Origin: Sclerodactyla briareus
Taxonomy: Eukaryota > Echinodermata > Holothuroidea > Dendrochirotida > Sclerodactylidae
Reading direction: 5' to 3'
Length of the DNA stretch: 64,000 bases
NCBI GenBank assembly: GCA_026419785.1
Contig: JAODTK010001776.1
Coordinates: forward strand, 124,001 to 188,000
Shown: positions 48,601 through 56,911 of the stretch, piece by piece
How the letters are laid out: each line of letters starts with the position of its first letter
Position numbering within the stretch: position 1 is the stretch's first letter
Notes under the pieces: model-generated
Database searches by the model: none
Told to the model about the DNA's origin: nothing
Seen by the model: only the letters and a program-made list of their open reading frames with translations
Translations under genes and position numbers: made by a program

Positions 48601-51268
48601 AAGCTAATCCTTCTTTGCCCAAACTCGTTTTATTTGCACAATATGTCACATCACTCACATATGGAATCACATACTCTTGATTCAGTGTCAAGTAGAGAAG
48701 TCAAGTTTTACAGTTAGCCATCGGATTCCTATGAAACTAGCAATCTATAGATGTATTTTCAAATTGGAGAGTTCCAACTCTTCCATTCCTTCGTATTCAC
48801 ATTAACGGTTTGGGGTCCATGACCGGCGATGAAAAATGGGCATTGAAAATTAATGTCGCCCTCTAGTTCGCACAATAATTGCTGATTTTTCACTCCTCCA
48901 TAAGTACAAAAAGTGCATGTTTTCTTTTTCTGTAGGAAAAGAATTTTTGCATGACCTTTCATTGAGCGGGTATTCTCCTCCCCCTCCCTGTATGTCATAA
49001 AGACATACAATGATAGTTAGGTATGACAAACCAGTTTGTCAGTTGGGGGAGATGGATTTCATTCCTATTAAAACAAGAGACAGAAAGAACTATAACGTCA
49101 AATAATGTTTTGCACTGCACTTACCTTTATTCTGCCACTTGATGAACGTAACTTCCATCTCTCTGTTCACAGGGAAACGAGGCGACTCCGGGACCATGAG
49201 ATGCTGGAGAGACAGAACACTGTGAAGGAACATCCTCAAGACCTGGCGGGACAGATTCAAAGGCTCTCCGGACTGAGCAGGCATACAACAAACACTCCTC
49301 TCAAGCTCAGTGTCAGGAGTGAGTTCCCACTCTATCTTGCCTCTCTTGCTGTAGGATGACAAACATATGTTCTTCTCTGTGGGAGGAGGGGAATTTTATA
49401 AATCATGCAGTTTGTCGCAACCAGACAGGTCCAAAGTAAGAAGCAATACTTCATCAGAGTGAGGGCAAGTAGGAGCTATTAGTGGAACCCTGGTACCAGA
49501 AAAGAGGTAGCAGGTGATTGAGCTCTGACTGACCTGCCCTCATCTTCAATTCATCAACCTTAGGTCTCCAGCACGTTTGGCCAGAATGTTTGCAAGTCCA
49601 CCTAATCAGATCACATTCTCACCCTTTCGTGATCACTCCTTCTGGTTTCCCTGTTTAGTACATATATATATATATATATATAGATATAGTTTTGTCTTCT
49701 TTCAGGGTATACTTGCCCGGCAGAGGATCACACCTATTCAGCCCAGCAAGGATGCCGAACCTCGATAATGCACCTAATTGTTAGCTGTGAATCCCTCACC
49801 GGATATATGGAATAAAGCAATGGCCTCTTGGCGGTACCTCCTGTGGGCTGGGGGTCTCACACGCAGACGGCAACTTGCAAAATTGCCTACCCTTCGTTAG
49901 TCCCTGTTCCATTCCCTTGTGCTGAGCGTCCATTGAGAAGCCTACAGGTACCATTTCAGTCCATGTGGTATGACACACTGGGAATCCGAGCCCCGGAAGC
50001 GATCCCAGGAATCATGCCCGGTCCTCCTGGGTGGAAAGGCAGACGCTCTACCAATGTTCCAACCACTCGTTTTTTGTAATATAATTCCTCTAACCGTTAT
50101 AGTCTTGCTGTGAATCACCATCCTGTCTGTCTCCACACCTCCTGTCCTTCAAAATCCCAATCTAGCCATCTCGATACCACACCACATCTCCTGGGAGATT
50201 CATATTCCCACTTAGACCTACAGTACTTTGCTCTCCGTATGTTACCATCCCTCCGGGACAGCTCACTCAGCTGACCAACGATCTCTCCATTTTGTAAATG
50301 CCTCCCAAACTAATTTCTATCAGACTATTTTTTTTTTTTATTGCACTTTTGCTCTTTGTCCTGTCGGTGGATTGCACGAAATGAGTTCTGGATTCCACTT
50401 CGTGAGACTTTTTCATATTAGTATGAGAGGGTTCACAGAAGTGAGATTTCAACCACCCCTCATTGAAAAGATGTTTTCCAACCCTCTGGCTTGCGTTGAT
50501 AGCCCCTCTTCCCCTCGGGCATGCTACGTATTCATTTGTGCCTAATTAAAGATAATTGTTATAATTATTAATGGCAGGACGTTCGGTACATGTTTTGCGG
50601 TTTTGTTTAATGTTCCCGACCTGTGGTAAGCCAACATCCATTAGGACAATAAATACATTCAATTCAACTTACCTCACCAATGGAAACATGTCAAGAAATG
50701 TCTATAAGGATACGTATCGCTGGGATCCCCTTTTTCTGAGCTTCGCTTCGCGTTTTGTGGATCTTCAATAAAAGTGTTTTGTCTCACACATTTCAAACTT
50801 GTAGGAGTTGCCTAGGTCTCAGTACCACCCATGTGGAAACTGAGGTTGGGGTAAGCATGCCTCCCCATGAGGAATTCTGCTCCAACAAATCGTCACGATG
50901 AGGTTCTGCAAAAGTGAGGTGAATCTTGCAAACCCCCCTTCTCAGTGCGTACCCCTATTAAGACTCTGACCATTGCACTGCACTCACCACACCACCACAA
51001 AACCATTCAAACCATTGTTTCACGGGCAGGTACCCAGCTACCATCTCGTGGTCCAGGGTAATGATATTTCTGCTCAATGCTTTATGATGTTGGTCTTTAT
51101 TTTTTGTTTTGTTCCAGAGAGGGACCAGCCACTCAGAGGATGGATGCAATGGCAGGAGTTTTGGGAGAAGTAGCTCCGCCGGAATGCGCGAGATTACGAC
51201 GTAGAATCCCACCGACAGCTCAGTTGTACAAAGGCGGCCTGGCAGAATGGAGGACTGAAAAAGCAAAG
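30592..51268 (+). CDS. CC2D2A: CC2D2A homologue (5' part, 13 exons, frame disrupted)
   Basis: CC2D2A is a transition-zone protein of the MKS complex at the base of cilia; human mutations cause Joubert and Meckel syndromes. The homologue is recognised from conserved N-terminal segments in the human order: [71 protein letters not shown] then EYKYE-like; [16 protein letters not shown]. Thirteen exons with AG acceptors and GT donors are proposed. Phases chain cleanly from the start-codon exon into exon 2 (AG|G) and through exons 3, 4 and 5. Most exons from 3 onward need one or two single-base indels to stay open. Intact splice sites and retained family residues argue for sequencing error or a very young pseudogene. 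The C2 domain and C-terminal region are absent from the window. A CC2D2B-type paralogue is possible but less likely. Confidence 0.85.
32183..32545 (+). mobile_element. tRNA-derived SINE, family B, in intron 1
   Basis: The head has an A box (TGGCCTAATTGG, near 32189) and a B box (TGTTCAAGTCC, near 32232). The tRNA-unrelated body includes 'gagcaaggtgctttatctcg', 'tgtaaatgggtaccctgtgagg' and 'ggggacacgctgatgtggt'. The tail, 'gaagcgctttgagctgtggt' then 'ataaggctctataaaaatcg', resembles LINE-mobilised SINE tails and ends in ATT repeats. It lies about 60 bases before the next exon's acceptor. Related heads occur at 42040 and 51390. Confidence 0.85.
32608..32680 (+). CDS. CC2D2A: CC2D2A exon 2
   Basis: 73 bp between acceptor 'ttctagag' and donor gtaatc. 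After one G completing an AG|G codon it reads [18 protein letters not shown].. and ends in phase 0. A charged, coiled-coil-like helix. A second possible acceptor two bases upstream (after 32605) would break the phase with exon 1. Confidence 0.6.
33360..34035 (+). repeat. Diverged duplicate of exon 3 and part of its upstream intron
   Basis: The segment near 33960-34035 resembles exon 3: 'aggtggccagaa', an 'attggct'-like block, then a block encoding PTIPIIPNT, compared with PTIPTIPDT in exon 3. A stop interrupts it. Upstream, 'attgagctgga..tttatcgtac' and 'tttttcgatat' near 33373-33415 recur near 34300-34345 before the real exon. Spacing differs (about 590 versus 310 bases), so the duplicate has since gained or lost sequence. 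A 38-base G-rich tract (33820-33858) lies between. Confidence 0.55.
34547..34740 (+). CDS. CC2D2A: CC2D2A exon 3, one frameshift
   Basis: Acceptor 'ctttgtccag', donor gttagt. Frame 0 from exon 2 gives [18 protein letters not shown].. and hits a TGA near 34626. The alternative frame is open to the end ([20 protein letters not shown]..) and ends in phase 1, which matches the next exon. A small indel around 34600-34630 reconciles them. Confidence 0.6.
34846..36225. mobile_element. Foldback-type element, tandem copy 1
   Basis: Begins TTCTACAACCCCAAGCAATC and shares most of its sequence with the directly following copy at 36226. Two nested inverted repeats are seen. TTCTACAACCCC at the start pairs with GGGGGTTGTAGA near 36043. 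Near the end AGGAATAAACTACAGC (36056) pairs with GCAGTTTATCCCTTA (36210), with inner arms GACTTTTACTGG/CCAGTAAAAGTC. An inner pair, CGTTATTGCAAA/TTTTTGCAATAAC, flanks the left arm. No transposase frame. Superfamily unknown; terminal hairpins could also fit a Helitron-like element. Confidence 0.65.
36226..36957. mobile_element. Foldback-type element, tandem copy 2
   Basis: Restarts at TTCTACAACCCCAAGCAATC, immediately after copy 1. It keeps the same landmarks: 'acacgcgcagaacc'-like, 'acgcaatgcaat', GGTTGTAGAATAGG near 36785, and the AGGAATAAACTACAGC ... AGTTTATTCCCTAA hairpin at the end. It lacks about 650 bases present in copy 1. The matching 62-128-codon frames in the two copies come from shared repeat sequence; coding is doubtful. 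Confidence 0.65.
37101..37204 (+). CDS. CC2D2A: CC2D2A exon 4
   Basis: 104 bp, acceptor 'cttttttccgaag', donor gtaaaa. It takes up the phase left by exon 3 (A+CC) and reads [16 protein letters not shown].. to ..[14 protein letters not shown] without a stop, ending in phase 0. The last part aligns with the RGRMREKLQAAR-type segment of vertebrate CC2D2A. An internal AG at 37117-37118 could be an alternative acceptor, but the phase favours 37101. Confidence 0.75.
37247..37432 (+). mobile_element. SINE family A, copy 2, in intron 4
   Basis: Starts 'accgagtggttggcacaatt' and contains 'aaaatggtacctgttgcc', 'tctcgctgggcgctcagcac', 'ggattggagcgggacaaa' and 'gaggggta', matching the copy at 6061-6320. 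It ends in an A/T-rich tail near 37425. It begins about 45 bases after the exon 4 donor. Confidence 0.7.
37433..38815. other. Intron 4 remainder
   Basis: No gene or repeat family recognised in this intronic stretch. Confidence 0.4.
38816..38936 (+). CDS. CC2D2A: CC2D2A exon 5, one frameshift
   Basis: Acceptor 'tcccttccag', donor gtgagt. Phase 0 gives [18 protein letters not shown].. to a TAG near 38914. A second frame reads [12 protein letters not shown] to the donor, so a small indel near 38890-38905 is implied. [10 protein letters not shown] follows the exon 4 segment as SKAESALLQE follows its counterpart in vertebrates. Confidence 0.7.
39349..39552 (-). other. Unassigned ORF pair inside intron 5
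   Basis: Open for 67 codons on the minus strand ([19 protein letters not shown]..) and for 63 codons on the plus strand over the same bases. The minus frame looks more protein-like. No family recognised; may be a remnant of a mobile element or a nested exon. Confidence 0.2.
40207..40919. mobile_element. hAT-like MITE in intron 5
   Basis: The left end, CAGGGTTCCCAGCTTT, pairs imperfectly with the reverse complement of the right end, ACAGTTCTCAGCATT. Flanking octamers GACATATA (40199-40206) and GACATGTA (40920-40927) agree at 7 of 8 positions, consistent with an 8-bp target duplication. Both inner flanks repeat 'catggaa' and 'cctggaa' words, known from widespread MITEs. No transposase frame inside. 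Confidence 0.6.
41013..41109 (+). CDS. CC2D2A: CC2D2A exon 6
   Basis: 97 bp, acceptor 'gtttcgtttcag', donor gttcgt. After one base it reads [20 protein letters not shown].. ending ..AFKAVKKK, in phase 0. Charged and helical; the SPKEEL start resembles the SPSKKEL segment of vertebrate proteins. Confidence 0.7.
41162..41342. mobile_element. hAT-type MITE with perfect 8-bp target duplication
   Basis: 181-bp near-palindromic element. The left terminus is CAGTGTTGTAATGAGTCAC and the right terminus, reverse-complemented, is CAGTGATGTAATGAGTCATG. It is flanked on both sides by GTATTAGG (41154-41161 and 41343-41350). The interior repeats GAGTCA/TGACTC words. CAGTG ends plus an 8-bp duplication are diagnostic of hAT elements. 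It sits 52 bases after the exon 6 donor. Confidence 0.93.
41713..41992 (+). CDS. CC2D2A: CC2D2A exon 7, frameshifts
   Basis: 280 bp, acceptor 'cctttctgtcag', donor gtaagc. The first part is open as a P/S/E-rich stretch ([20 protein letters not shown]). A frame change near 41852 leads to [20 protein letters not shown] and a second near 41940 to [15 protein letters not shown] at the donor. These correspond to the acidic region and the VADDFVAVRP..LFIP region before the conserved LEDEG motif in vertebrate CC2D2A. Confidence 0.75.
42040..42350 (+). mobile_element. tRNA-derived SINE, family B relative, in intron 7
   Basis: A box TGGCCTAGTGGTTAAGGC (42047) and B box GGTTCAAGCCC (near 42091), then 'cttgggcaaggtatttatct' and 'ctctccatccaggcgctatg'. 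A 16-base piece, 'aggagcacagtggcct', just upstream (42016) partly duplicates the SINE start. It begins less than 50 bases from the exon 7 donor. A G-run lies downstream (42390-42409). Confidence 0.8.
42800..42937 (+). CDS. CC2D2A: CC2D2A exon 8, conserved LEDEG motif
   Basis: 138 bp, acceptor 'ctgttttttag', donor gtgagg. Reads [19 protein letters not shown], the best match in the window to vertebrate CC2D2A ([21 protein letters not shown]-type). RDRNAMEN and LLKQPDK follow in shifted frames, corresponding to the NQNIMENRLLMQDPE segment, so at least one or two indels are implied after position 42880. Confidence 0.9.
43201..43330 (+). CDS. CC2D2A: CC2D2A exon 9, one frameshift
   Basis: 130 bp, acceptor 'ctccacacag', donor gtaaag. 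Reads [12 protein letters not shown] (vertebrate WFGDDGRILALP), then shifts frame to [13 protein letters not shown].. ending LQTIFTK in phase 0, matching the ..PFPSRPP..ELETLYKK segment. The shift is near 43245. Confidence 0.88.
43331..45275. other. Intron 9
   Basis: About 1.9 kb of intron. No gene or repeat family recognised; the 117-codon minus frame at 43858-44211 has no known motif. Confidence 0.5.
45276..45487 (+). CDS. CC2D2A: CC2D2A exon 10, frameshifts
   Basis: Acceptor 'cttcttttttcag', donor gtattc. Starts [14 protein letters not shown].., then a shifted frame gives [18 protein letters not shown]. After one extra A relative to the next copy comes [15 protein letters not shown], then a segment resembling AEYLT in another frame. 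Corresponds to FQLDIDI..THHPCF..EHVLAAKLAQLYDQY of vertebrate CC2D2A. Its 3' half is the parent of the tandem copies that follow. Confidence 0.88.
45582..46700 (+). repeat. Tandem copies of the exon 10 3' half with intron
   Basis: At least six further copies follow exon 10. Copy 2 (45582-45694) is the best: it is open as [20 protein letters not shown] then LAEYLTEK. Copy 3 (45809-45880) is partial. Copy 4 (45949-46050) gives [19 protein letters not shown]. Copy 5 is at 46119-46185. Copies 6 (46288-46357) and 7 (46621-46700) keep mainly the ATGGCC..AG.ATCTCACA end. Spacing is about 200, 225, 140 and 170 bases for the first steps. Intervening sequence also matches weakly, with a G-rich stretch (24 G at 45752-45775). 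Copies decay with distance from exon 10. Confidence 0.75.
46701..47272. other. Intron 10 remainder
   Basis: No further exon copy or repeat family recognised. A pair 'gagggatttct'/'agtccctctcaaa' near 46860-46990 reads as a local imperfect repeat. Confidence 0.4.
47273..47391 (+). CDS. CC2D2A: CC2D2A exon 11, one frameshift near its end
   Basis: 119 bp, acceptor 'ctcttctatgcag', donor gtaggg. Reads [20 protein letters not shown].. and [15 protein letters not shown] shift of frame near 47373 gives YKYE-like codons. Matches the vertebrate segment LQALRNAV..SLDTIQKTINEYKSEIR. Confidence 0.82.
47392..49172. other. Intron 11
   Basis: About 1.8 kb without a recognised gene or repeat. Minus-strand frames up to 121 codons have no known motif. 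Confidence 0.45.
49173..49318 (+). CDS. CC2D2A: CC2D2A exon 12, frameshifts
   Basis: 146 bp, acceptor 'ctctctgttcacag', donor gtgagt. Reads [18 protein letters not shown]; a second frame gives [11 protein letters not shown], a third ALRTEQAY, and the first frame resumes with TNTPLKLSV. Together they follow vertebrate [40 protein letters not shown]. Two or three one-base errors would explain the changes. Confidence 0.85.
49319..51117. other. Intron 12
   Basis: Contains a TA microsatellite (49660-49685). A possible short exon follows 'gtcttctttcag' at 49706 ([20 protein letters not shown] then a stop); with no GT donor at its end it could be a cryptic or terminal exon and is not claimed. The remainder is unassigned. 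Confidence 0.4.
51118..51268 (+). CDS. CC2D2A: Probable CC2D2A exon 13
   Basis: 151 bp, acceptor 'ttttgttccag', donor gtgcaa. Reads [17 protein letters not shown] to a stop; another frame ends AEWRTEKAK at the donor. The latter resembles the EEYRTSLQQWKAWRK segment downstream of the TNTPLKL motif in vertebrates. Weaker than the preceding exons and assigned partly by position. No later exon of the gene (C2 domain and beyond) was found in the window. Confidence 0.5.
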
Positions 51269-51389
51269 GTGCAATATGCCAGAGACTCACCGCCGCTGCG
51301 AGGATCCTTTTAGATGCTCTCCGAGCCGTAGGGTGGCTATCGGTCAGTCCTAGTTTACAGTTGGGCTTTTGTGGGCTACATTTAGGGCA

Positions 51390-51460
51390 TATTGCCGATA
51401 ACAATGCGGTTGTGGGTTCAAGTCCATGTTGTGCCCTATGAGTGAGGTGTCGTGTGCCGA
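51390..51460 (+). mobile_element. SINE family B fragment
   Basis: A B box and following bases ('gggttcaagtccatgttgtg' near 51414) match the head region of the SINE at 32183. No body or tail is recognisable. Confidence 0.5.
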
Positions 51461-53100
51461 CTTGGATCTTTGTTTTTTTTTTTGAGAGGTTCCATGGTAG
51501 GCTCTTATGATACAGAGAGAAGCAACAATCCATTGGTGCAGAACCTGTCTTGATACAACATTCCATGCAAAATTGCGATTAGGGATTCTATGGCGTATTG
51601 CCCAACATCACAAGATTTCCTATTGTGCAATATAATGATAGTATGTAACAACCCCTTGAAAATTCCCTACTTATCCTATTGTTTTTATATTTAAAAACGG
51701 GACTCGCTAACTCCCGACATGGGTTTTTTCTTCCCCGTAAGAATGGCACAACATCTCAACTCATCATATTGGATCTTAGCGGGTGAATTAATATTCAGAT
51801 TTGAAATAGAAATTTACATTCACATTTGAAGGAGAACAAGAAACCTTTCTGGGTCTACTACTTTGATGTTACTTTTTGTTGTGGGATGTTTTATGGTTGC
51901 ACAGTATTGTGTCCATAGACATACAATATCTAGTGAGGGCTTGTGGACATAACTTCTCTCCTCTAAATTATGATCATCAATCTAATCAGATCATTCTACA
52001 CTCCACAGCGCTGTGGTCCAAAGGGCTCGTCAGGTAACATAGCCTAGTTTTTTTCATTGACATCCTTGTTTATATGCCTCTTAGTGCAGCAAAGCTGGAG
52101 CTAGGTTGTGCTATCTCGCCTGTTTTCTTTTTGCAGCAACTTACTGTCAGATGCTTAAGCCATCGAACCCACCAACACAGCTTCTGTCTTTCCCATCTAC
52201 CATCCCCAGAGGAGAGCAAGCATAAACAGATAGATGGTTCCCAGGAGAATCTGACCGGAGGGATATAGGGGACGATTCTCCTGGCCCCAGTTTCCGCAAA
52301 CCAGAGAACCAAACCCGAGTAGAGTTCATGGAGAGATCGCCGCTGAGACAATCAGGCAAAAAGATGAGAACCGGCGGAGACCCTGTTGAGACATCTTTGT
52401 CTTGACTAGATATTTGTTCTAACAACGCATATATAACAAATAATATCGTCACCCTCTTCAATGCGCACCTCCCTCATATTTAGCTACACTATAAATCATA
52501 TCCTAGCTTACCTAAAGTGAAAGCGCTAATGTTTTCATCTTTCTTTTCTGCCTCTTCTTGTCAATTGCATTTTAGTATAAACGTATTTTTTTCTTGACCT
52601 TCACTATACCTTCCTGAGGAAAGTGTCTAAACGTGCCCTAAATTTTTAATTACGGCTAGACCTGATCACGTACATATGAAGAGCGCGAGAGGGGTGCTCT
52701 ATAATGGTTGTATTATCATTTGGATCTAGTCATTAAAAAGAAAAATATTGCAGTTAGTGCTAGATGTGCCAAATTGATGAATGTACTATGCCAGAAAATA
52801 CTTTTATAGCATTTTTTCTGAAAGTGCTCAAAGCGCTCTGCAGAGGTCAACGCCATCATGGCATCAGCTACACACTATGCCATCCTGGAGATGTGTTGCG
52901 CCATTGAATCTGCTCAGGCTTGCTGCAGTCCTCATCATGCCTGGGTGCTGTTGACGCCACGAGGAGACACGCTGGTAGGCTGAATCAGTTTCAAAGAGAT
53001 TCAACCCACCACCTGTTTTGCTCCACAGACAATATCCGAATTGTATATATAATCTCCCTTTTTTTTTACTCGTCCTGAGACTTTGGTTCAAGAGATCATA
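51461..53100. other. Unassigned stretch, possible exon near 52137
   Basis: After 'tttctttttgcag' (52124-52136) a frame stays open for 44 codons and is polar (TIPRGEQ-like in one frame, SQENLTGGI in another). No donor or family match was established. The rest shows nothing recognisable. Confidence 0.25.
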
Positions 53101-53110
53101 GTGGTCACTT

Positions 53111-53225
53111 GTTGTGTGTGGTGTGTCTGTCTGTGTGCCTGTCTGTCTGTCTGTCTGTCTGCCGTCTGTCCGTATGTGCGTTTCGATATCTCCTGAACGT
53201 TGAAAGCCACATTCTGGGACCTTTT
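53111..53225 (+). repeat. (GTCT)n microsatellite with 'gatatctcctgaac' tail
   Basis: GTGT and GTCT repeats (53111-53180) lead into 'gtccgtatgtgcgtttcgat' and 'atctcctgaacg'. This has the look of the head of an internally repetitive element, like the TG-rich heads at 22978 and 55350. Confidence 0.6.
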
Positions 53226-54420
53226 TGTGGACGTGCGCGATGAAGACTTGCCGATGTGCACCACCTGAACCCATACTCATTTGCTACATTTGCATTTTAA
53301 CGAAATTTGGCCCGGGAGCTTGTGTCCAGATATCTCTTGATCGTAGATGCATTGGTGATGCCTTTCGATTATCTAACAACTATCAGCGTACACAATTGAT
53401 TAGGCTTCCTGGCAGATATGCCTAATTAAGTAGTCTATTTGCTCTATCTGCGCTATTTTTTGAGGTAGTTGGATTTCGACAAATCTCGGTGGAGATGGTG
53501 TAGCTATATCCCCGATGAATTTGACAGTAGGGACGAAACCGAAGTCACCGAAGGTCTTTCATGTTTACTATTAATGTTCTACTCCGCATTCACCTAGTCC
53601 ATTTGCATAATTTATGCATTTTTTAAAGTGGTTGAATCCCCCTGACCTTGGTGGAGAGGGTACACCTTTATCCTGATGGAATTTAACAACAGGAAAGTCC
53701 TTAAGGTAAATGTGATAGCGCAGAAATTCTGCAATGGTCGAATTTGTTAAATGGCCAGTAACATGGGACTGAATGCGGTTTTTGGTTCGGGTGCTCGTAG
53801 GAAAAGGATTTTGGCAGTGTAATTTTTGGGAGTGCAGGATCAACACAGCGAAACAAGGTCTAAAGTCAAAGGTTCCAAGTTTAAGAAATGTGCTTATTTA
53901 GAGGATGTAACAGGCCCAGAAATAAAAGCTGTCGATTTTTGGCTATGTGATGTTCTCTGTCTGCTACATAGCCGAAACCACTCCCTCTTCAGATCAATGA
54001 CACCTGGCTTCAAGTTAAAAGGGCCAAAGTGATTTTGATACCTTTTGGGCGATAGCATAGAGATGTGACCTGATTACATAATGCTTTGGGCGTGGTGGAA
54101 TCACATTGAGAGCAAGCAGCATTTTTCATAAAAACCGTATGTCATCAAAGGTCTTCAGGTCAAGAAAACGGCCAAATAATAACATTTCTCTGCAATTCAT
54201 TGCTAGTGACTGTTGTGTTGTGTGATATGGCTGCAAATTTGGAAATGGACATGCTGCATATGATGAGGTACATTTTTCATTAAAAAAACGTTATGTCATC
54301 AAAGGTCATTCAGGTCACTTAAGGACCAAAAAACGTCAACTAATAACATTTCCCTGCAACAACCTCTAGAGAGACTGTATGCTTACATTTTAGAATGGTT
54401 TAGGTCTTGGGGCCACCCTA
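53226..54420 (+). repeat. Degenerate repeats following the GTCT head
   Basis: Two copies of a ~147-bp unit are clear, starting near 54125 and 54272. Each has 'tatgtcatcaaaggtc', 'caggtca', a 'taataacattt' block and 'ctgcaa'. The upstream part (53226-54120) has weaker internal similarity ('tttgcataatttatgcat') and no recognised gene. Confidence 0.5.
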
Positions 54421-55335
54421 GCTGACCAGATGAGCGGAAATCACTATATTAGAGCATTTGTATCAATAACAAAATGTTGCAGATGTTTACTCATTTTGCA
54501 ACCCTCAGGCACATGTTAAGGCATTCAGCTTAAAACTAGTTATTCATATCTGGGAACAAACGAGAGATTTCATCTATTTCAAAACCTGCCTTTTACTTTG
54601 AGGTTCACTCCTGCTGTAATAACCTCTTTGGGCCCCACTACACTGACCATTAAAGTGTAAACACTCAGTCATGTGTTTACTTACTTCCAGGCCCTATTCA
54701 AGAATGAAGGGGGTCAGGTTACACCTGCAGTAGCTCTCGTGTGTGAGATGGGGGGGGGGGGGGAGAGAGAAGTAACTCCGGGGAGCTTCGGCTGGTATTA
54801 AATGGAATCTTATGGGTGACACGTAGGATATACAGAAAACTTAATTAGATGGACTAGCTCCACTATGAGCTGTGGTCTAATGTTAGTCTCGCCAAAATGT
54901 TAACATTGACTCAGGTCACTAGGGGTTAGCAGTGATGTATAGATGCTTCATTCATGCCAGTTTCTTGAATGTTTGTGAGTTCCGATGAACTGATTTGAGT
55001 GTGGTTCACAGTTGGTCCTGAGATAAGTGAAGTGAGGAAAAGGGGTCAACAGAAAAGCTGTGATTATTGCAATTTGCATAATTGAGCAATTCTTAGTCAC
55101 ATTCCACAAAAACCTTATATGGTAGACATTGTCAATAACATTCCTTACGGATTTGAAATGGTCTCACTGAATAGTAGGGCGTTTCTGTCAATTGCTAATA
55201 CCAGAATCTTAAATTAAATCATTAAATGCCTTGTAATTGTTCGCATGGTGGGACTAATAGATGAATGAAAACACTGATTTCGTAACCAGGCGAGACACTG
55301 GGGCGGTCGCCTTGTGATCCTTGATGAAGTCAGAG
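54421..55335. other. Unassigned spacer
   Basis: Nothing recognised apart from a G run at 54750-54763. Confidence 0.4.
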
Positions 55336-56670
55336 GAATCTATGCAGTCATGACAGTGTGTGTGGTGTGTGTGAGGACGCCTAGCCTTGTAACACGATAA
55401 CTCACCCGCACTTGGATGGATCAAAGTTCATTTACTTTTATAGGGGTTCCCCATAATGAGTGCATGATCCCTTTGTTTGGGGTCAGGCTTCGGAAGGTTC
55501 AATGAGGGTCAAGAGAGGTCAAAAAGTTTTGAAAATCTTGTTGACACGATTAAGTCCAGAATGCTTGGTTCAAATCAGGTTGAACTTGGGTATGCAGCTT
55601 TTCTTTGGGAATACATGAAAACCCTATTGGTTTGGGTTGTAAAAATCGGGGGTCAGATTTGGGGGAGGAGAGAAAATGGTGAAATTGATTTTAATTTGCC
55701 AATTTTAGCTTGTAACATGATAACTGACCCCCTGTGATGGGATAAGTTCATAATGGTATGTGGGTTTCCCCATAACGAGTACTTGAAACTCCATTGTTTT
55801 GGGGTCAGGTCAAAAGAGTTCATCTGAGGCAGAAAGAGAGGTCAAAGTCTGGAAACAATTGTTAAACACGATAAGTTCAGGAATTACTGGATGCGATCGG
55901 GTGAAACCGGTATGAAGTTCTTATGAAGCGTACAGGAACCCTATGTTTTGGGGGTAAATCGGGGGACAGATTTGAGGGAAAATTGTGTTGAAAATGATAA
56001 TTTGGGCTAAATTTAGCTTGTTTACACAATAACTCGACACCACTGATTGATCAAGTGCCAGACGGCCGTATTATTGTGTTGTCCGATGATGAGTACATGA
56101 ACCCTATTTGTTTTGGGGTCAGGTCAGTGTCGTATGCGTCACAGTGGTCAATCCAAAGTGTGAAAACCTTGTAAACATGATAAGTCCAGATGGTTTGGTT
56201 GGTATGATCAGGTTGAAATTGGTGTGTCGCTTTTTCATGGGCGATGACTGGATCTTGTTTTTGTTTAGTTCGCGGTGAATTTTGTCCAAATTGAAAATTT
56301 GGTTGAATAGTCCATATTTTGCCAAATGTTGACTTGTAAACATGATAACCCAACCACTTGGATTTGAGGGCCCATACCTGGATGTGTGTTCCCCACAATT
56401 GAGAATTATGAGACCTATTGTTTGGGGTCATGTCAGAGGTCATCTGAGGTCACCCTAGTTAAGTTGAAAATGTGAAATTCAGTTGGTAGCTTTCTTATAA
56501 AGAGATATAGGAACCCTATTGGTTGGTCGATAATGGGAAATTTGTCAGAGTTATGTTGCCCATAATGAGCTGTTGCCAATCTCCGAGTTGTCATTGTGTC
56601 TAGCTATAGGTTGTCAGAAAGAGTCAAGGAAATCACTAAGCCTTTTGGCTTCCTGGTGGGTTCAGTGATA
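55336..56670 (+). mobile_element. Satellite-bearing repeat element, locus 2
   Basis: The head, 'aatctatgcagtcatgac' then 'tgtgtgtggtgtgtgtg' and 'agccttgtaac', matches 22938-23040. The tail, 'ggaaatcactaagccttt' followed by 'tggcttcctggt' (56618-56650), matches 26875-26905. Between them lie about seven half-units of ~158 bp marked by 'gtaa(a)ca.gataa' near 55384, 55540, 55708, 55864, 56017, 56170 and 56330. Alternate half-units differ, giving a ~315-bp higher-order period. Words such as 'ataatgagtacatga' and 'ggggtcaggtc' tie it to the ~168-bp satellite. Confidence 0.65.
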
Positions 56671-56911
56671 ACAAATACCCTTTTCGAAAGATAACAATAG
56701 GCAAGAGCCAGAGATAACAATACATATAGTGGTGATTGTGCCTTTATTCTTGAATAATTTCTGATCCTATATGAAGAATGAGGTCAAGGGTACACAATGA
56801 TTCAACTTGATGTATCAAATATTCCCAACAGACTACAGTCATTAGCTGATAGCACCGCTACCTTGAAAATTAGTCTACATGCTCCGATTATGTTATCTGC
56901 AGTAGCGTACA

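Noticed and set aside
49706-49768. Extra CC2D2A exon after 'gtcttctttcag'
   Set aside because: No GT donor, stop codon soon after, and no match to the known order of conserved segments.
50958-51566. 202-codon minus-strand frame
   Set aside because: Antisense to the probable CC2D2A exon 13 and a SINE fragment; no recognisable motif or splice context.
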